Below, piece after piece: positions 1 to 7,715 of a stretch of DNA of 64,000 bases. The DNA is from Trebonia kvetii (GTDB taxonomy: Bacteria > Actinomycetota > Actinomycetes > Streptosporangiales > Streptosporangiaceae), in assembly GCF_007827045.1 (NCBI RefSeq), contig NZ_RPFW01000001.1, positions 658,519-722,518 on the forward strand. Direction: 5' to 3'. Under the pieces are notes generated by a model. The model was not told where the DNA came from and made no database searches. It was given only the letters and a program-made list of their open reading frames with translations. How positions within the stretch are numbered: the stretch's first letter is position 1; each line of letters opens with the position of its first letter. A program made the translations under genes and the position numbers.

Positions 1-247
1 CGGCCAGGGCCGCCATCCGCGTGAGTGCGGGCCCTTCAGGCAGCATGTTCTCGAAGAAGTCCAGGCCGCGCATGTCCCGCGGGCCGGTCGGCGTCCCGAC
101 CGGCAGTCCGACGGACAGGGCCGGGCTGCCAAGACCCCATCGCTCGACGCCCTCCGCATGCCATTCCATCCGGATACGGAACTCCGCGGCGGGTGTAAGC
201 ACGGCGACCGGCGTCCCGTGCAGCCACGCTACGAGCCGGTCAGCCAT
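1..247 (-). CDS. hipA: HipA-family kinase toxin, N-terminal part only
   Basis: The first 82 residues of a HipA-type serine/threonine kinase; the rest lies outside the window. HipA toxins phosphorylate translation factors such as glutamyl-tRNA synthetase and cause growth arrest or persistence. Seen here: the HipA N-terminal subdomain-1 pattern, with FFENMLPEG at residues 64-72, matching the family FxENLLPEG block. The kinase core cannot be seen, so activity cannot be judged. The ATG at 245-247 lies 8 bases inside the end of hipB, so the two are translationally coupled, as expected of a hipBA operon. Family assignment is firm; completeness is unknown. Confidence 0.8.
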   Translation of the reverse strand, partial: MADRLVAWLHGTPVAVLTPAAEFRIRMEWHAEGVERWGLGSPALSVGLPVGTPTGPRDMRGLDFFENMLPEGPALTRMAALA

Positions 248-482
248 GAGGCGCCCTCGGCCTGACGATGACCTCGCAGCCGACGAAGCGGAGCAGCCTT
301 AGGGCATGGGTCAGCGAGCCGCCGAACTTGCCGCTCTCCAGGGACGACAGATAGGACTGCCCGATACCCGTCGCCTCGGCCGCCTCCGTTTGGGTCACCT
401 CGGCCGCGGTCCGGAAGTGCTTCAGTGCCGCGCCCAGGTCCCGCGCGGTAGCCACCAGGTACTCGTCAGGCCGTATCACCAT
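240..482 (-). CDS. hipB: HipB-like XRE antitoxin
   Basis: An 80-residue single-domain helix-turn-helix protein. Residues 13-70 form an XRE/Cro fold with recognition-helix region IGQSYLSSLESGK. It sits directly upstream of hipA and overlaps it, so the likely role is to neutralise HipA and repress the operon from its own promoter. The start is supported by a TATTAT -10 hexamer (489-494, minus strand) exactly 6 bases before the ATG, so the mRNA is probably leaderless. Two direct copies of TTGGTGATAT lie upstream (510-519 and 526-535) and could be its operator. E. coli HipB is 88 aa, so the length is normal. Confidence 0.8.
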   Translation of the reverse strand: MVIRPDEYLVATARDLGAALKHFRTAAEVTQTEAAEATGIGQSYLSSLESGKFGGSLTHALRLLRFVGCEVIVRPRAPHG

Positions 483-509
483 AGATCAATAATACTCGAC
501 CATCAGTGT

Positions 510-535
510 TTGGTGATATCGCCCATTGGTGATAT
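510..535 (-). promoter_or_regulatory. Candidate HipB operator: repeated TTGGTGATAT
   Basis: TTGGTGATAT occurs twice, at 510-519 and 526-535, with a 16-base period. It covers the -35 area of the promoter whose -10 (TATTAT) lies at 489-494. The position fits autorepression by HipB. Binding itself is inferred. Confidence 0.45.
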
Positions 536-654
536 TCAGCGATCTCCGGGATGCGGTCGCGGATGAGCTTGTTGTAGGTAACTCGCATGCCCGAACGGTA
601 CGCCTGTCCCACACATTCTGACGCCTGCGGGCGTGGCGCCTAAGCTGTGCTGCT

Positions 655-1434
655 GTGGCGAGCAGCTTTGATCCCGTGGCGCATAACCGCTCCGCATGGG
701 ACCGCGAGGTGGAAAGCGGTAACGAGTGGACCCGGCCGGTCGGGCCCGAGGTGATCGCCCGGGCCCGGGCCGGCGACTGGTCCGTTGTCCTGATCGGGTA
801 CCAGCCGGTGCCGCGTGACTGGTTCCCGGCTGAGCTGGCCGGCGCGGCGGTCTTGTGCCTGGCCTCCGGTGGGGGGCAGCAGGGGCCGGTGCTGTCCGCG
901 GTGGGCGCGGCCGTGACCGTGCTCGACAACTCGCCGCGGCAGCTGAGCCGCGACCGGGAGGTGGGCGCCCGGGAGCAGCTGGCCGTCCGCACGGTACTCG
1001 GCGACATGCGCGACCTGAGCGCGTTCACCGACGCCAGCTTCGATGTCGTATTTAACCCGGTGTCGAACGTGTTCTGCCCCGAGCTGGCACCAGTCTGGCT
1101 GGAGTCGTTCCGCGTGCTGCGCCCGGGCGGGATCCTGATGGCCGGGTTCATGAACCCGGATATCTTCATCTTCGACGTCGCGGCGCTGGATGAGCGGGGC
1201 GAGCTGATCGTGCGCCACCCGCTCCCGTTCACCACCCTCGACCTCCCGGACGATGAGCGGGAGCGCTCGTACGGGACCGGGCCGATCGAGTACAGCCACT
1301 CGCTCACCGAGCAGATCGGCGGGCAGCTCGCCGCGGGCTTCGTCCTGACACACCTGGTCGAAGGGCCGCACCACGCCGACGCCACCGGCCGGTACATGCC
1401 CGGCTACTTCGCCACCCGCGCCGTCAGGCCCTGA
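655..1434 (+). CDS. Class I SAM-dependent methyltransferase
   Basis: A 259-residue methyltransferase of the Methyltransf_11/25 type with a GTG start. Motif I is VLCLASGGGQQGP (residues 66-78), followed by an acidic strand end (TVLDNS), the GDMRDL segment that normally contacts the adenine, and the post-motif LRPGGILMAGF. The substrate cannot be read from sequence. A TAAGCT hexamer lies 8 bases before the GTG and no Shine-Dalgarno is visible, so a leaderless transcript is possible. It stands alone between hipBA (divergent) and the aquaporin gene (convergent). It is a close cousin of many actinobacterial methyltransferases of unknown substrate. Confidence 0.75.
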   Translation: MASSFDPVAHNRSAWDREVESGNEWTRPVGPEVIARARAGDWSVVLIGYQPVPRDWFPAELAGAAVLCLASGGGQQGPVLSAVGAAVTVLDNSPRQLSRDREVGAREQLAVRTVLGDMRDLSAFTDASFDVVFNPVSNVFCPELAPVWLESFRVLRPGGILMAGFMNPDIFIFDVAALDERGELIVRHPLPFTTLDLPDDERERSYGTGPIEYSHSLTEQIGGQLAAGFVLTHLVEGPHHADATGRYMPGYFATRAVRP

Positions 1435-1496
1435 CCGCACGGTCGGGGAGGTCGCCTGCCGGGGCGCGGCCAGCACGCACTCAGGTGCCGTGCGGT
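1434..1496. terminator. Inverted repeat between convergent genes
   Basis: ACCGCACGG (1434-1442) and CCGTGCGGT (1488-1496) are perfect complements separated by 45 bases. They sit between the methyltransferase and aquaporin stops; the right arm touches the aquaporin stop codon. A bidirectional transcription end is plausible, although the loop is long. Confidence 0.3.
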
Positions 1497-2260
1497 TATG
1501 AAGCCGGCGCGCGGCGGGTTTCGCGGTCTTGCTGTGCTTCGGCGGCCAGCACGGTGCCTTCTTCACGGTAGAGGAGCCGGTGCAGCCCGGCGGCGAGGAC
1601 GCCGCCGACCAGGGGCGCCACGATGAACAGCCACACCTGGCTGAGGGCCGTGCCGCCGACGACCAAGGCGGGGCCAAGGCTGCGCGCGGGGTTCACTGAG
1701 GTGCCGGTGATCGGGATGCCGACGAGGTGGACAACGGTCAGGGTCAGCCCGATGGCGATCGCCGCGGTCGCGGCGTTGGCCGTCTCGGAGGTTACCCGCA
1801 AGACGACGAAGACGAAGATGGCGGTCAGGACGGTTTCGAAGATAAACGCCCCGCCCAAACCGATGTGAATCATTGATTCGCTGCCGTAGCCGTCGGCGCC
1901 CAGGCCGGTCGTGGCCCGGTCGTACAGCGGCGAGGTCGCGAACGTGCCCCACAGTGCGAGCGCACCGACGATGCCGCCAGCGAACTGGGCGATCCAGTAC
2001 CCCACTGCCTCCGGAAGGGAAATGCGGCCAGTGAGCAGCGCGCCGAGCGTGACCGCCGGGTTGACGTGGCTGCCCGAGACCGGCCCGATCAGGTACACCA
2101 GCGCCAGCAGCGTCAGGCCGAACGCCAAAGCTGTGACCACCACCCCCGCCGCGACGCTGCCACCGTCGAATTTGAAGCCGAACATCACCGTGGCCGCCCC
2201 GACGGCCAGGAACACCAAGATCGCCGTGCCCAGGAACTCGACAGCAAACTTCCGGATCAT
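1496..2260 (-). CDS. aqpZ: Aquaporin Z-like water channel (MIP family)
   Basis: A 254-residue integral membrane channel with six hydrophobic helices and two re-entrant NPA loops, NPAVT (67-69) and NPARS (190-192). The second-half pattern HLVGIPITGTSVNPAR keeps the AqpZ selectivity-filter His, Thr and Arg in register (His 15 residues before Arg). That argues for a water-selective aquaporin rather than a glycerol facilitator, which usually carries an Asp after the NPAR block and a wider filter. The ATG at 2260 (MIRKFAVEFLG) is preferred to an upstream in-frame start at 2287, because the family begins right at the first helix. It is monocistronic. Confidence 0.85.
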   Translation of the reverse strand: MIRKFAVEFLGTAILVFLAVGAATVMFGFKFDGGSVAAGVVVTALAFGLTLLALVYLIGPVSGSHVNPAVTLGALLTGRISLPEAVGYWIAQFAGGIVGALALWGTFATSPLYDRATTGLGADGYGSESMIHIGLGGAFIFETVLTAIFVFVVLRVTSETANAATAAIAIGLTLTVVHLVGIPITGTSVNPARSLGPALVVGGTALSQVWLFIVAPLVGGVLAAGLHRLLYREEGTVLAAEAQQDRETRRAPAS

Positions 2261-2365
2261 GCGCCCCCCAGATCGACGCCACGCCAACAGTCACGCTGCG
2301 CGACACGTTAAGCGCCAACTGTAACTGAGGTGCTGAGCGTCCCAGATAGGCGAGGGTGGGCGGAC

Positions 2366-3208
2366 CTACCGCTTCCGACCCAGCGCGCACCACAGGGCCG
2401 ACTTGACCTCCTCATCTCTGTCCAGGTCAGGGCGCCATTCCTCGACACGGACAACCCCTGGCGCTACCAGGTCCATGCCGTCGAAGAACCGCTCAATCTC
2501 TTCCCGGCCGCGACCGATGTACTGCTGCTGCGCCTGGCGGCGCACCACGTTCTGAAAGCCCTCGCTCTTTTGCTGGTCGAGGAGTTCCGCTCCCAGGTGG
2601 GACAGGGCGAGGTAGCTGCCCGGCGGCAGGGCGTCCATCAGCCTGGCCACGAGCGCGTGCGGGTCGTCGGAGTCCGGAATGACGTGCAGGATCATCAGCA
2701 GCGTTACCGCGACGGGCTGGGTGAAGTCCAGCAGTTGGCCGGCCTCGTCGAGGATTGTTCCGGTGTCGCGCAGGTCGGCGTCGATGTACTCCGTGGCACC
2801 TGCCTCGTTGCTTTTCAGCAGCGCACGCGCGTGCGCTAGCACCACCGGGTCGTAGTCGACGTACACCACCCGGGCTTCCGGGGCGACGGCCTGGGCGACC
2901 TGGTGGGTGTTGCCCGCCGTCGGGATGCCGGTGCCGATGTCCAGGAACTGGCGTATGCCGGCGTGGGCGGCGAGGTAGCGGACGGCGCGGCCGAGGAAGG
3001 CGCGGTTCTCCCTGGCGGTGAAGCCCAGTTCCGGTGCGATCTTGAGCACGGCGTCTACGGCTGCCCGGTCGGCCTCGTAGTTGTCCTTGCCGCCAAGCAG
3101 GTAATCGTAAATCCTCGCCTGGTTCGCCACGCTGGTGTCGAACGGTGGCCGCTTACTCTGGCCGGCTCCGCCATCACCGGGGGCGGTCGGGGCCTCGTCC
3201 GCAGTCAT
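2366..3208 (-). CDS. DUF574 SAM-dependent methyltransferase
   Basis: A 280-residue protein of the actinobacterial DUF574 (Methyltransf_19) family, a SAM-binding Rossmann enzyme of unknown substrate. Diagnostic blocks: an N-terminal VANQARIYDYLLGGKDNYEAD region, RENRAFLGRAVRYLA, the glycine-rich FLDIGTGIPT, VYVDYDPVVLAHARAL, and the C-terminal VRVEEWRPD. Its ATG overlaps the stop of the upstream XRE gene by 4 bases, giving a two-gene operon. DUF574 genes are very often paired with XRE-DUF5753 regulators in actinomycetes. A short remnant of a second DUF574 C-terminus occurs at 26866-26915. Confidence 0.85.
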   Translation of the reverse strand: MTADEAPTAPGDGGAGQSKRPPFDTSVANQARIYDYLLGGKDNYEADRAAVDAVLKIAPELGFTARENRAFLGRAVRYLAAHAGIRQFLDIGTGIPTAGNTHQVAQAVAPEARVVYVDYDPVVLAHARALLKSNEAGATEYIDADLRDTGTILDEAGQLLDFTQPVAVTLLMILHVIPDSDDPHALVARLMDALPPGSYLALSHLGAELLDQQKSEGFQNVVRRQAQQQYIGRGREEIERFFDGMDLVAPGVVRVEEWRPDLDRDEEVKSALWCALGRKR

Positions 3209-3924
3209 CTGAGCGCCTTTCTCGGGGGCTGGTCAGGTCTCGTGCTAGCGTTTCCGGCCGATTCCGGCCCACAGGGGAGTTTGGCTACCTCGATGAGGTG
3301 CCGGAACTGGGCGCGCATTACCGGGGCTGCGCCGGCCGGCCGGCGCAGCACTGCCTCGTCCATGACCGACCAGACATTCGGCGGATCCGGCCTGCTGAGC
3401 AGTTCCTGGCGCCTGAGAAACAGGCTTACCCAGCGCTCGATCTCGTCTTCTGGCGGGGCGTTGCGCCCGAGGCCGATGACGGCTCGCGCGTAATCGGCCG
3501 TCTGGAACAGCCCGTGCACGAACTGGGCCTCGCAGGTGCGGATGATCGTCGCCGCGGCCTCGAGCCCGAGGTAGGTCTCGAGCCACCCGGGCAGGATGTC
3601 GCCGTACTCCCCCCACCAGTCCGGCCCGTTGGACTGCATCACCAGCGCGAGGAACTTCGACAGCACCACCTCGTCGGTCACGCCGTACAAAAGGAGCAGG
3701 TCGGTGACATCACGGTTCTTGAGCTTGACCCTGCCGTTTTCCAGCCGGCTGATCTTGGACCGGGACCCGCGAATTTCGAAGCCGGCCTCTTCTGGCGAGA
3801 TGCCCGCGGCCTCGCGAAGGCGCCGCAGCTGATTACCGAGCCGCATGCGCAGCACGGCCGCGTCGCCTGCGGAGTCTTCCAGGCCAGACAACAGCTGTTC
3901 GCTATCCGGCCCCGCACTGTCCAT
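3205..3924 (-). CDS. XRE regulator of the DUF5753 type, C-terminally shortened
   Basis: A 239-residue protein with an N-terminal XRE helix-turn-helix (about residues 26-80, including SRSKISRLENGR) and then a DUF5753 ligand-like domain (from about 95: WWGEYGDILPGWLETYLGLE, FVHGLFQTADYARAVI). Intact family members run about 50-70 residues past the point where this one stops; here LIEVAKLPCGPESAG is followed by unrelated sequence into the DUF574 start. The C-terminal end of DUF5753 is therefore missing. The ATG at 3924 has a GGAG 6 bases upstream; a longer in-frame start at 4038 is less likely. It may still bind DNA. Confidence 0.7.
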   Translation of the reverse strand: MDSAGPDSEQLLSGLEDSAGDAAVLRMRLGNQLRRLREAAGISPEEAGFEIRGSRSKISRLENGRVKLKNRDVTDLLLLYGVTDEVVLSKFLALVMQSNGPDWWGEYGDILPGWLETYLGLEAAATIIRTCEAQFVHGLFQTADYARAVIGLGRNAPPEDEIERWVSLFLRRQELLSRPDPPNVWSVMDEAVLRRPAGAAPVMRAQFRHLIEVAKLPCGPESAGNASTRPDQPPRKALR

Positions 3925-4047
3925 CAACCGCTCCAATGCAGACGGCCGGCTCAGATCCCCGCAAATCGAAAAGCAACGTGACGAAAGCATTCTTCCACAG
4001 GGGTTTGCCCGTACCTGACCGCTCCGCCTAAAGGGCACCTGAATTAC

Positions 4048-4518
4048 CTACCAAGGGGAGAGGATTTTGCTTTCCAGTATCTTGCCGGCCGCGTCGTTTA
4101 CCTCGCGGGCGACCCGGATTGCGTCCTTCACGTCGTCTCCCGAGGGGCTGGGGGTCTCCGTGCTGGGGTACTCGAAGCTGTTGCGTGCGCGTCGGAGCCT
4201 GCTGAACGAGCGAAGCGCCCGGATAGTGGATCCGAACTGGGCGGTGACTGCTTCCTGGACCGCGATGTGCCCGCCGCGGCTCGTCGCCCGGAGCCCCTGG
4301 GCTTCAAGAAGGCTCGCCGCACTCTTGCGCAACGCGTCGTACGCCAGCTGGTAGGCACCCGCCAGGTCTCCGGTCGATTCGGCCGCCGCCGCTGTGGCCA
4401 GGTGCCGCCCAGCGTCCGCCAGCATCCGCCGCGCGAGCCCGGTGTCCGGCGGGACCCGGCTCAGGTCCCCTCCGTTGAGGAGTTCCCGGATGCGCTCGCT
4501 TCCTGTTTCCCAGCTCAT
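4048..4518 (-). CDS. HEPN-domain protein (SAV_6107-like), partner of nucleotidyltransferase
   Basis: A 156-residue all-helical protein. Residues 27-150 match the HEPN bundle seen in SAV_6107-type proteins, with helix pattern AAAESTGDLAGAYQLAYDAL and the motif RRARNSFEY near residue 115. HEPN RNases usually carry R-x4-6-H. Here the Arg and Asn are kept but the His position is Tyr, so RNase activity is doubtful. The ATG overlaps the stop of the upstream nucleotidyltransferase by 4 bases. Such HEPN/MNT pairs are toxin-antitoxin systems, in which the nucleotidyltransferase can AMPylate the HEPN partner. Confidence 0.65.
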   Translation of the reverse strand: MSWETGSERIRELLNGGDLSRVPPDTGLARRMLADAGRHLATAAAAESTGDLAGAYQLAYDALRKSAASLLEAQGLRATSRGGHIAVQEAVTAQFGSTIRALRSFSRLRRARNSFEYPSTETPSPSGDDVKDAIRVAREVNDAAGKILESKILSPW

Positions 4519-5105
4519 GCCGTTACTTCCCCACCGAAGAGGGGAACCAGCGGGCGGCGGGTGACGTCGGCATGGAAGCCGTCTGTCCCCTCCCGCCACC
4601 AGGCCTGGGACCGGATCGTGACGTTGACCTCCCGGGCCAGGCGGCTCGCGGCCCGCTGAGCGGCGTCGTCGAGCTCGTCCCGGTCCGGAGTGCCGATCAC
4701 GAGGACGTCCAGGTCCGCCGGCGGGCGACCGACCTCGCCCGCGTACCGTGCGGCCCACGAGCCGAACAGGTAGGCCCCCTCGATTCCCTCGACGCCTGCG
4801 AGTTCCTCGGCTAGTACCTGGCGCGGCCCGAACGAGCGCAGCAGGAGCTCGCTCAGGGGCTCCGTCAGCGGCGAGTCCGCAGCTTTCACAAGCCGCGTGC
4901 TGCCCAGGCGCCGGGAGCTCACCACTCCGGCTTGCTCTGCCCGGGTGATCTCCCGCTGAACCGACGAAACCGACGCCCCTGAACGCGACGCCAGTCCTGT
5001 CAGCGACCACTCCTGCTCCGGGCCCAGCAGGACGAGGGTCAGGATCTCGGCCTGCAACCTGGACCGCAGCAGCGGCAGCAGCGGCGGCGGTGAAGACCTT
5101 TGCAT
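4515..5105 (-). CDS. Winged-helix plus MNT nucleotidyltransferase, antitoxin-like
   Basis: A 196-residue protein in two parts. An ArsR-like winged helix (about 15-75) contains LTGLASRSGASVSSVQREI. A minimal nucleotidyltransferase (about 95-180) has the polymerase-beta signature GAYLFGSWAARYAG followed by PPADLDVLVIG, giving the GS and DxD metal-binding residues. The ATG at 5105 is favoured over in-frame starts at 5168 and 5261: it lies 6 bases after a TATATT hexamer and inside an operator-like dyad. Fusion of a DNA-binding domain to MNT suggests it both regulates its promoter and modifies or neutralises the HEPN partner. Confidence 0.7.
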   Translation of the reverse strand: MQRSSPPPLLPLLRSRLQAEILTLVLLGPEQEWSLTGLASRSGASVSSVQREITRAEQAGVVSSRRLGSTRLVKAADSPLTEPLSELLLRSFGPRQVLAEELAGVEGIEGAYLFGSWAARYAGEVGRPPADLDVLVIGTPDRDELDDAAQRAASRLAREVNVTIRSQAWWREGTDGFHADVTRRPLVPLFGGEVTA

Positions 5106-5125
5106 AAGATGCAATATAGATTGCA
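5100..5125 (-). promoter_or_regulatory. Overlapping dyads and leaderless promoter of the MNT/HEPN operon
   Basis: Two perfect inverted repeats share an arm: TTGCAT-AAG-ATGCAA (5100-5114) and TGCAAT-ATAG-ATTGCA (5110-5125). On the minus strand the hexamer TATATT in this block lies 6 bases before the ATG at 5105, so the dyads cover both the -10 and the start codon of a leaderless mRNA. Repression by the winged-helix protein encoded here is the obvious inference. Confidence 0.6.
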
Positions 5126-5185
5126 CGATACGCAAAAGCGAGTCTACACGCGCACCCCGGCTCGCCATGGCAGAAAAGCCGTCGG

Positions 5186-5640
5186 TCAGATGTCGCCGAC
5201 GAGTGACGTGATCGCCTTGGCCGCCTGGTCGAAGGGCTCGAGGTCGCCCGCCGCCCTGCACAGGACATGCGCGCCTTCGAGCAGGATGACAAGCGTCGCG
5301 GCAAGGCCCGATGCCTGATCGGCCGCCATGCCTCCGGCGGTGAGCTTGCCGGCCAGCTCGCGCCGCCAGGCGGTGAACGCGTCAGCCGCGATCTCGTGCA
5401 GGCCGCCGTCGGCGGCACCTGCCCCCATGGCCACCGCGGCGACCGCGCACCCGCTGCCGCGGGCCGACTGCTCAACGACCGGGCGGATCATCGCCAGGAA
5501 GGCCTCGACCACGTCGCGAGGGCTGCCGGCCGGCAGCTGGCTGAGGGTCGCCCGCACATCCTGCCCGTTGCGGGTGGCGGCTTCCGCGACGAGCTGGCTC
5601 TTCCCTTCGGGAAAGTGGTGGTAGATCGCGCCGCGATGCC
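5186..5640 (-). pseudogene. TetR-family regulator remnant lacking the DNA-binding half
   Basis: The frame contains the recognition-helix tail and C-terminal ligand domain of a TetR (LmrA/YxaF-like) regulator, beginning at RGAIYHHFPEGKSQLVAEAA and running to a normal stop at 5186 (about 150 residues). The first 40 or so residues, which hold most of the HTH, are absent. At the corresponding point (about 5640) the sequence becomes the start of a tautomerase gene on the other strand. Upstream sequence in frame is not TetR-like. This looks like a deletion or rearrangement joint. The remnant cannot bind DNA as a TetR protein. Confidence 0.75.
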
Positions 5641-6067
5641 CATCACCGTCACCGCACCTCGCGGCGTCCTGACCCCAACCGGCGAACGGGAGATCCTCCC
5701 GCAGCTGTCCGCCGCCCTGATCGAGGCGAGCGGCGCGACAGGCAACTCCTTCTTCACCTCGATCGTCGGCGGAACAGTCCACGTACTCGCCCCGCAGGAC
5801 ATCTACGCGGGCGGCGCGAACAGGCCGGTGGTGATGGTGGAGCTCAAGCTGCCCGACATCGGGCTTGGCACGCACGAGTCGCGCGCCGCGTTCATCGCCG
5901 CGGCCACCGAGATAGTCGACCGGCTCACCGTCGAGGGACACGACCCGGACATCACCTGGGTCAACATCCTGAACGCCAACAGCGGCGGATGGGGAATCGC
6001 CGGCGTCGCCTACACCGGCGAGGATCTACTCAGGGCGGCCGCGGTCGCCGCCGTCAAGCCTCGATGA
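5636..6067 (+). CDS. Tautomerase-superfamily protein
   Basis: A 143-residue protein beginning MPITVTAPRG. After Met removal this exposes Pro1, the catalytic base of 4-oxalocrotonate tautomerase-like enzymes. The body has a two-fold beta-alpha-beta layout, with VVMVELKLPDIGL and a second half EIVDRLTVEGHDPDITWVNI, so it is a double-length tautomerase monomer. The substrate is unknown. The ATG lies within the broken end of the TetR remnant and no convincing Shine-Dalgarno is seen, so its native promoter may have been lost. It overlaps the convergent SDR gene by 14 bases. Confidence 0.7.
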   Translation: MPITVTAPRGVLTPTGEREILPQLSAALIEASGATGNSFFTSIVGGTVHVLAPQDIYAGGANRPVVMVELKLPDIGLGTHESRAAFIAAATEIVDRLTVEGHDPDITWVNILNANSGGWGIAGVAYTGEDLLRAAAVAAVKPR

Positions 6068-6740
6068 GGTGCTCGACGGGCTCGCGGCGGGTGTGCAGGT
6101 CCCAGTAGAGGCGAGCGATGTCGTCGGGTTCCCTGACCCGGGTGCCTGCTGGGGCGCCGGGCGTGCCGGCTATCCAGGTGCCGATCGCGACATGGCCGGC
6201 GTAGACACCGCTGCCGGCCAGCGTGCCGTTTACGGTGAGGACCCATTTGCGCAGGGCCGCGCCCGCCATGCCGGCGCTGACGAACACCGGCGCGGGTGTG
6301 ACCGAGGAGCCGCCGGTGGTATAGAGCAATGTTCCGCTGCCGGCGGCCAGCATGGCCGGCAGCACCGCGCGTGTCGCGGTGATCGCGCCGTAGCAGATGC
6401 TTTCCAGCTGCGGCTGGAGGTTGTCCACGGTGACGTCCAGCGCTCCGGTGGTGCGCAGGGTCTCGGCACTTCCCGCGCCCTGACTGGAGTAGTGCAGCAC
6501 GTCGATAGCGCCGAACCGTTCCGCCGCGCTGTCTAGGGCGGCAGCCAATGCGGAGCGCTCGGTGATGTCGGCCGGAAAGCCGGCCGCCGCGACCCCTTGG
6601 GCCGCGAGTTTCGCGGTGAGCTCGCCGAGGTGCTCCGTCGAGCGGGCGATCAGCGCGACATCGAAGCCGTGACCGCCGAAGATCTTGCCGAGGGACAAGC
6701 CGAGGCGGGGACCGGCGGCCACGAGCGCGATTGCGGGCAT
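6054..6740 (-). CDS. Short-chain dehydrogenase-like protein, atypical
   Basis: A 228-residue Rossmann protein of the SDR superfamily: IALVAAGPRLGLSLGKIF (cofactor loop), then IARS, FPADITERSA, and LHYSSQGAG. It departs from classical SDRs in two ways. The glycine-rich loop is GPRLGLSLG instead of TGxxxGxG, and the YxxxK catalytic pair is not where expected (VFVSAGMAGAALRKW). Similar SDRs of unknown reaction are common in actinomycetes. The gene is divergent from a LysR gene 105 bp away, which probably controls it. An 8-bp inverted repeat CCTTGGCG (6749-6756)/CGCCAAGG (6816-6823) spans that gap. Confidence 0.7.
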   Translation of the reverse strand: MPAIALVAAGPRLGLSLGKIFGGHGFDVALIARSTEHLGELTAKLAAQGVAAAGFPADITERSALAAALDSAAERFGAIDVLHYSSQGAGSAETLRTTGALDVTVDNLQPQLESICYGAITATRAVLPAMLAAGSGTLLYTTGGSSVTPAPVFVSAGMAGAALRKWVLTVNGTLAGSGVYAGHVAIGTWIAGTPGAPAGTRVREPDDIARLYWDLHTRREPVEHLIEA

Positions 6741-6845
6741 GGTGAGCTCCTTGGCGTGGTGGTTACGAGCGAGATGGCCTCAGCTCATCACTGCTCGGAG
6801 ACGTACGTCCAAGACCGCCAAGGCTGCGACCGATAGCCTGGAGGA

Positions 6846-7679
6846 ATGGACCGGCTCGAGACTCGGGAACTGGCGTACTTCCTGGCGGTGGCCGACGAGC
6901 TGCACTTCGGCCGCGCCGCTGCCCGGCTGGGCATCGCGCAGCCCTCACTGTCCAAGACGATCCGGCAGCTGGAAAGCAGGCTTGGTGTCACCCTGTTCGA
7001 TCGCACCAGCCGCGCGGTCGCGCTGACCGAGGCCGGCCGGGTACTGCGCCGCGAGGCGCGCGTCGCGCTTGAGGCGGTGTCCGCCGCGGCGCTGCGGACG
7101 CAACGGGCCGGCACCCGCGACCCGCGGCTGATCCTGGCCATGAAGCCGGGCGGCGACGCTGGCCTGCTCCCGGCCATCCTCGCCGCATACGAACGCGAGT
7201 CTGGGGTGCTGCCGGTCGAGGTGGTCTTCGGGGCCGGCCCCGCTCGCATGCTGCGCGGAGGACAGGCGGATGCCGCGATCCTTTACGCGCCGCCTGACGA
7301 GCTTGGCGGGCTGGACAGCGAAACACTGCTGACGGAAGCCCCGGTCGCCGTGCTGCCTCTGTCTCATCCACTTGCGCAACGGGCGAGCCTGGAGATGGCC
7401 GACCTAGCGGGCGAAGAGCTGCACCAGAAGCCAGCCGATCCCGGCGCGATGAAGAGCCTCAGCGAACTAATGCACCTGATCGCCCTGGGACGCAAGGTCG
7501 CCGTGCTCCCCCGGGTACTGACCAGGCCGTTGCGCGATGACCTAATCACCGTTCCAATGACGGACCTCCCCCCGGTCGACCTCCTGCTCGCCTGGCCCGC
7601 CCACAGCACGTCCCTGTCGGTCGCGGCCCTGGCCCGCGCCGCCGTGGGCGCCATCCGGTCCAGCGCGATCGCACCCTGA
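6846..7679 (+). CDS. LysR-family transcriptional regulator
   Basis: A 277-residue LysR regulator. The N-terminal winged HTH (residues 1-62) is typical: ELAYFLAVADELHFGRAAARL, QPSLSKTIRQLE, LGVTLFDRTSRAVALTEAG. The periplasmic-binding-like co-inducer domain follows from about residue 88 and is slightly short compared with the usual 290-310 aa. A GGAGG lies a few bases before the ATG. Placed head to head with the SDR gene, it most likely regulates that gene and itself through the shared 105-bp gap. Confidence 0.85.
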   Translation: MDRLETRELAYFLAVADELHFGRAAARLGIAQPSLSKTIRQLESRLGVTLFDRTSRAVALTEAGRVLRREARVALEAVSAAALRTQRAGTRDPRLILAMKPGGDAGLLPAILAAYERESGVLPVEVVFGAGPARMLRGGQADAAILYAPPDELGGLDSETLLTEAPVAVLPLSHPLAQRASLEMADLAGEELHQKPADPGAMKSLSELMHLIALGRKVAVLPRVLTRPLRDDLITVPMTDLPPVDLLLAWPAHSTSLSVAALARAAVGAIRSSAIAP

Positions 7680-7715
7680 GCCACTATCAGGGTGGCGATA
7701 CCTGGGAACTGTCGA

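Noticed and set aside
589..600. Possible further copy of the CCGTTCGG element on the minus strand
   Set aside because: Only TACCGTTCGGGCA matches, without the upstream GTAAG block. Mentioned in the finding but not listed as a feature.
5267..5635. Plus-strand frame extending the tautomerase upstream by 123 codons
   Set aside because: It is the antisense of the TetR remnant. The Met-Pro start at 5636 gives the required catalytic Pro1.
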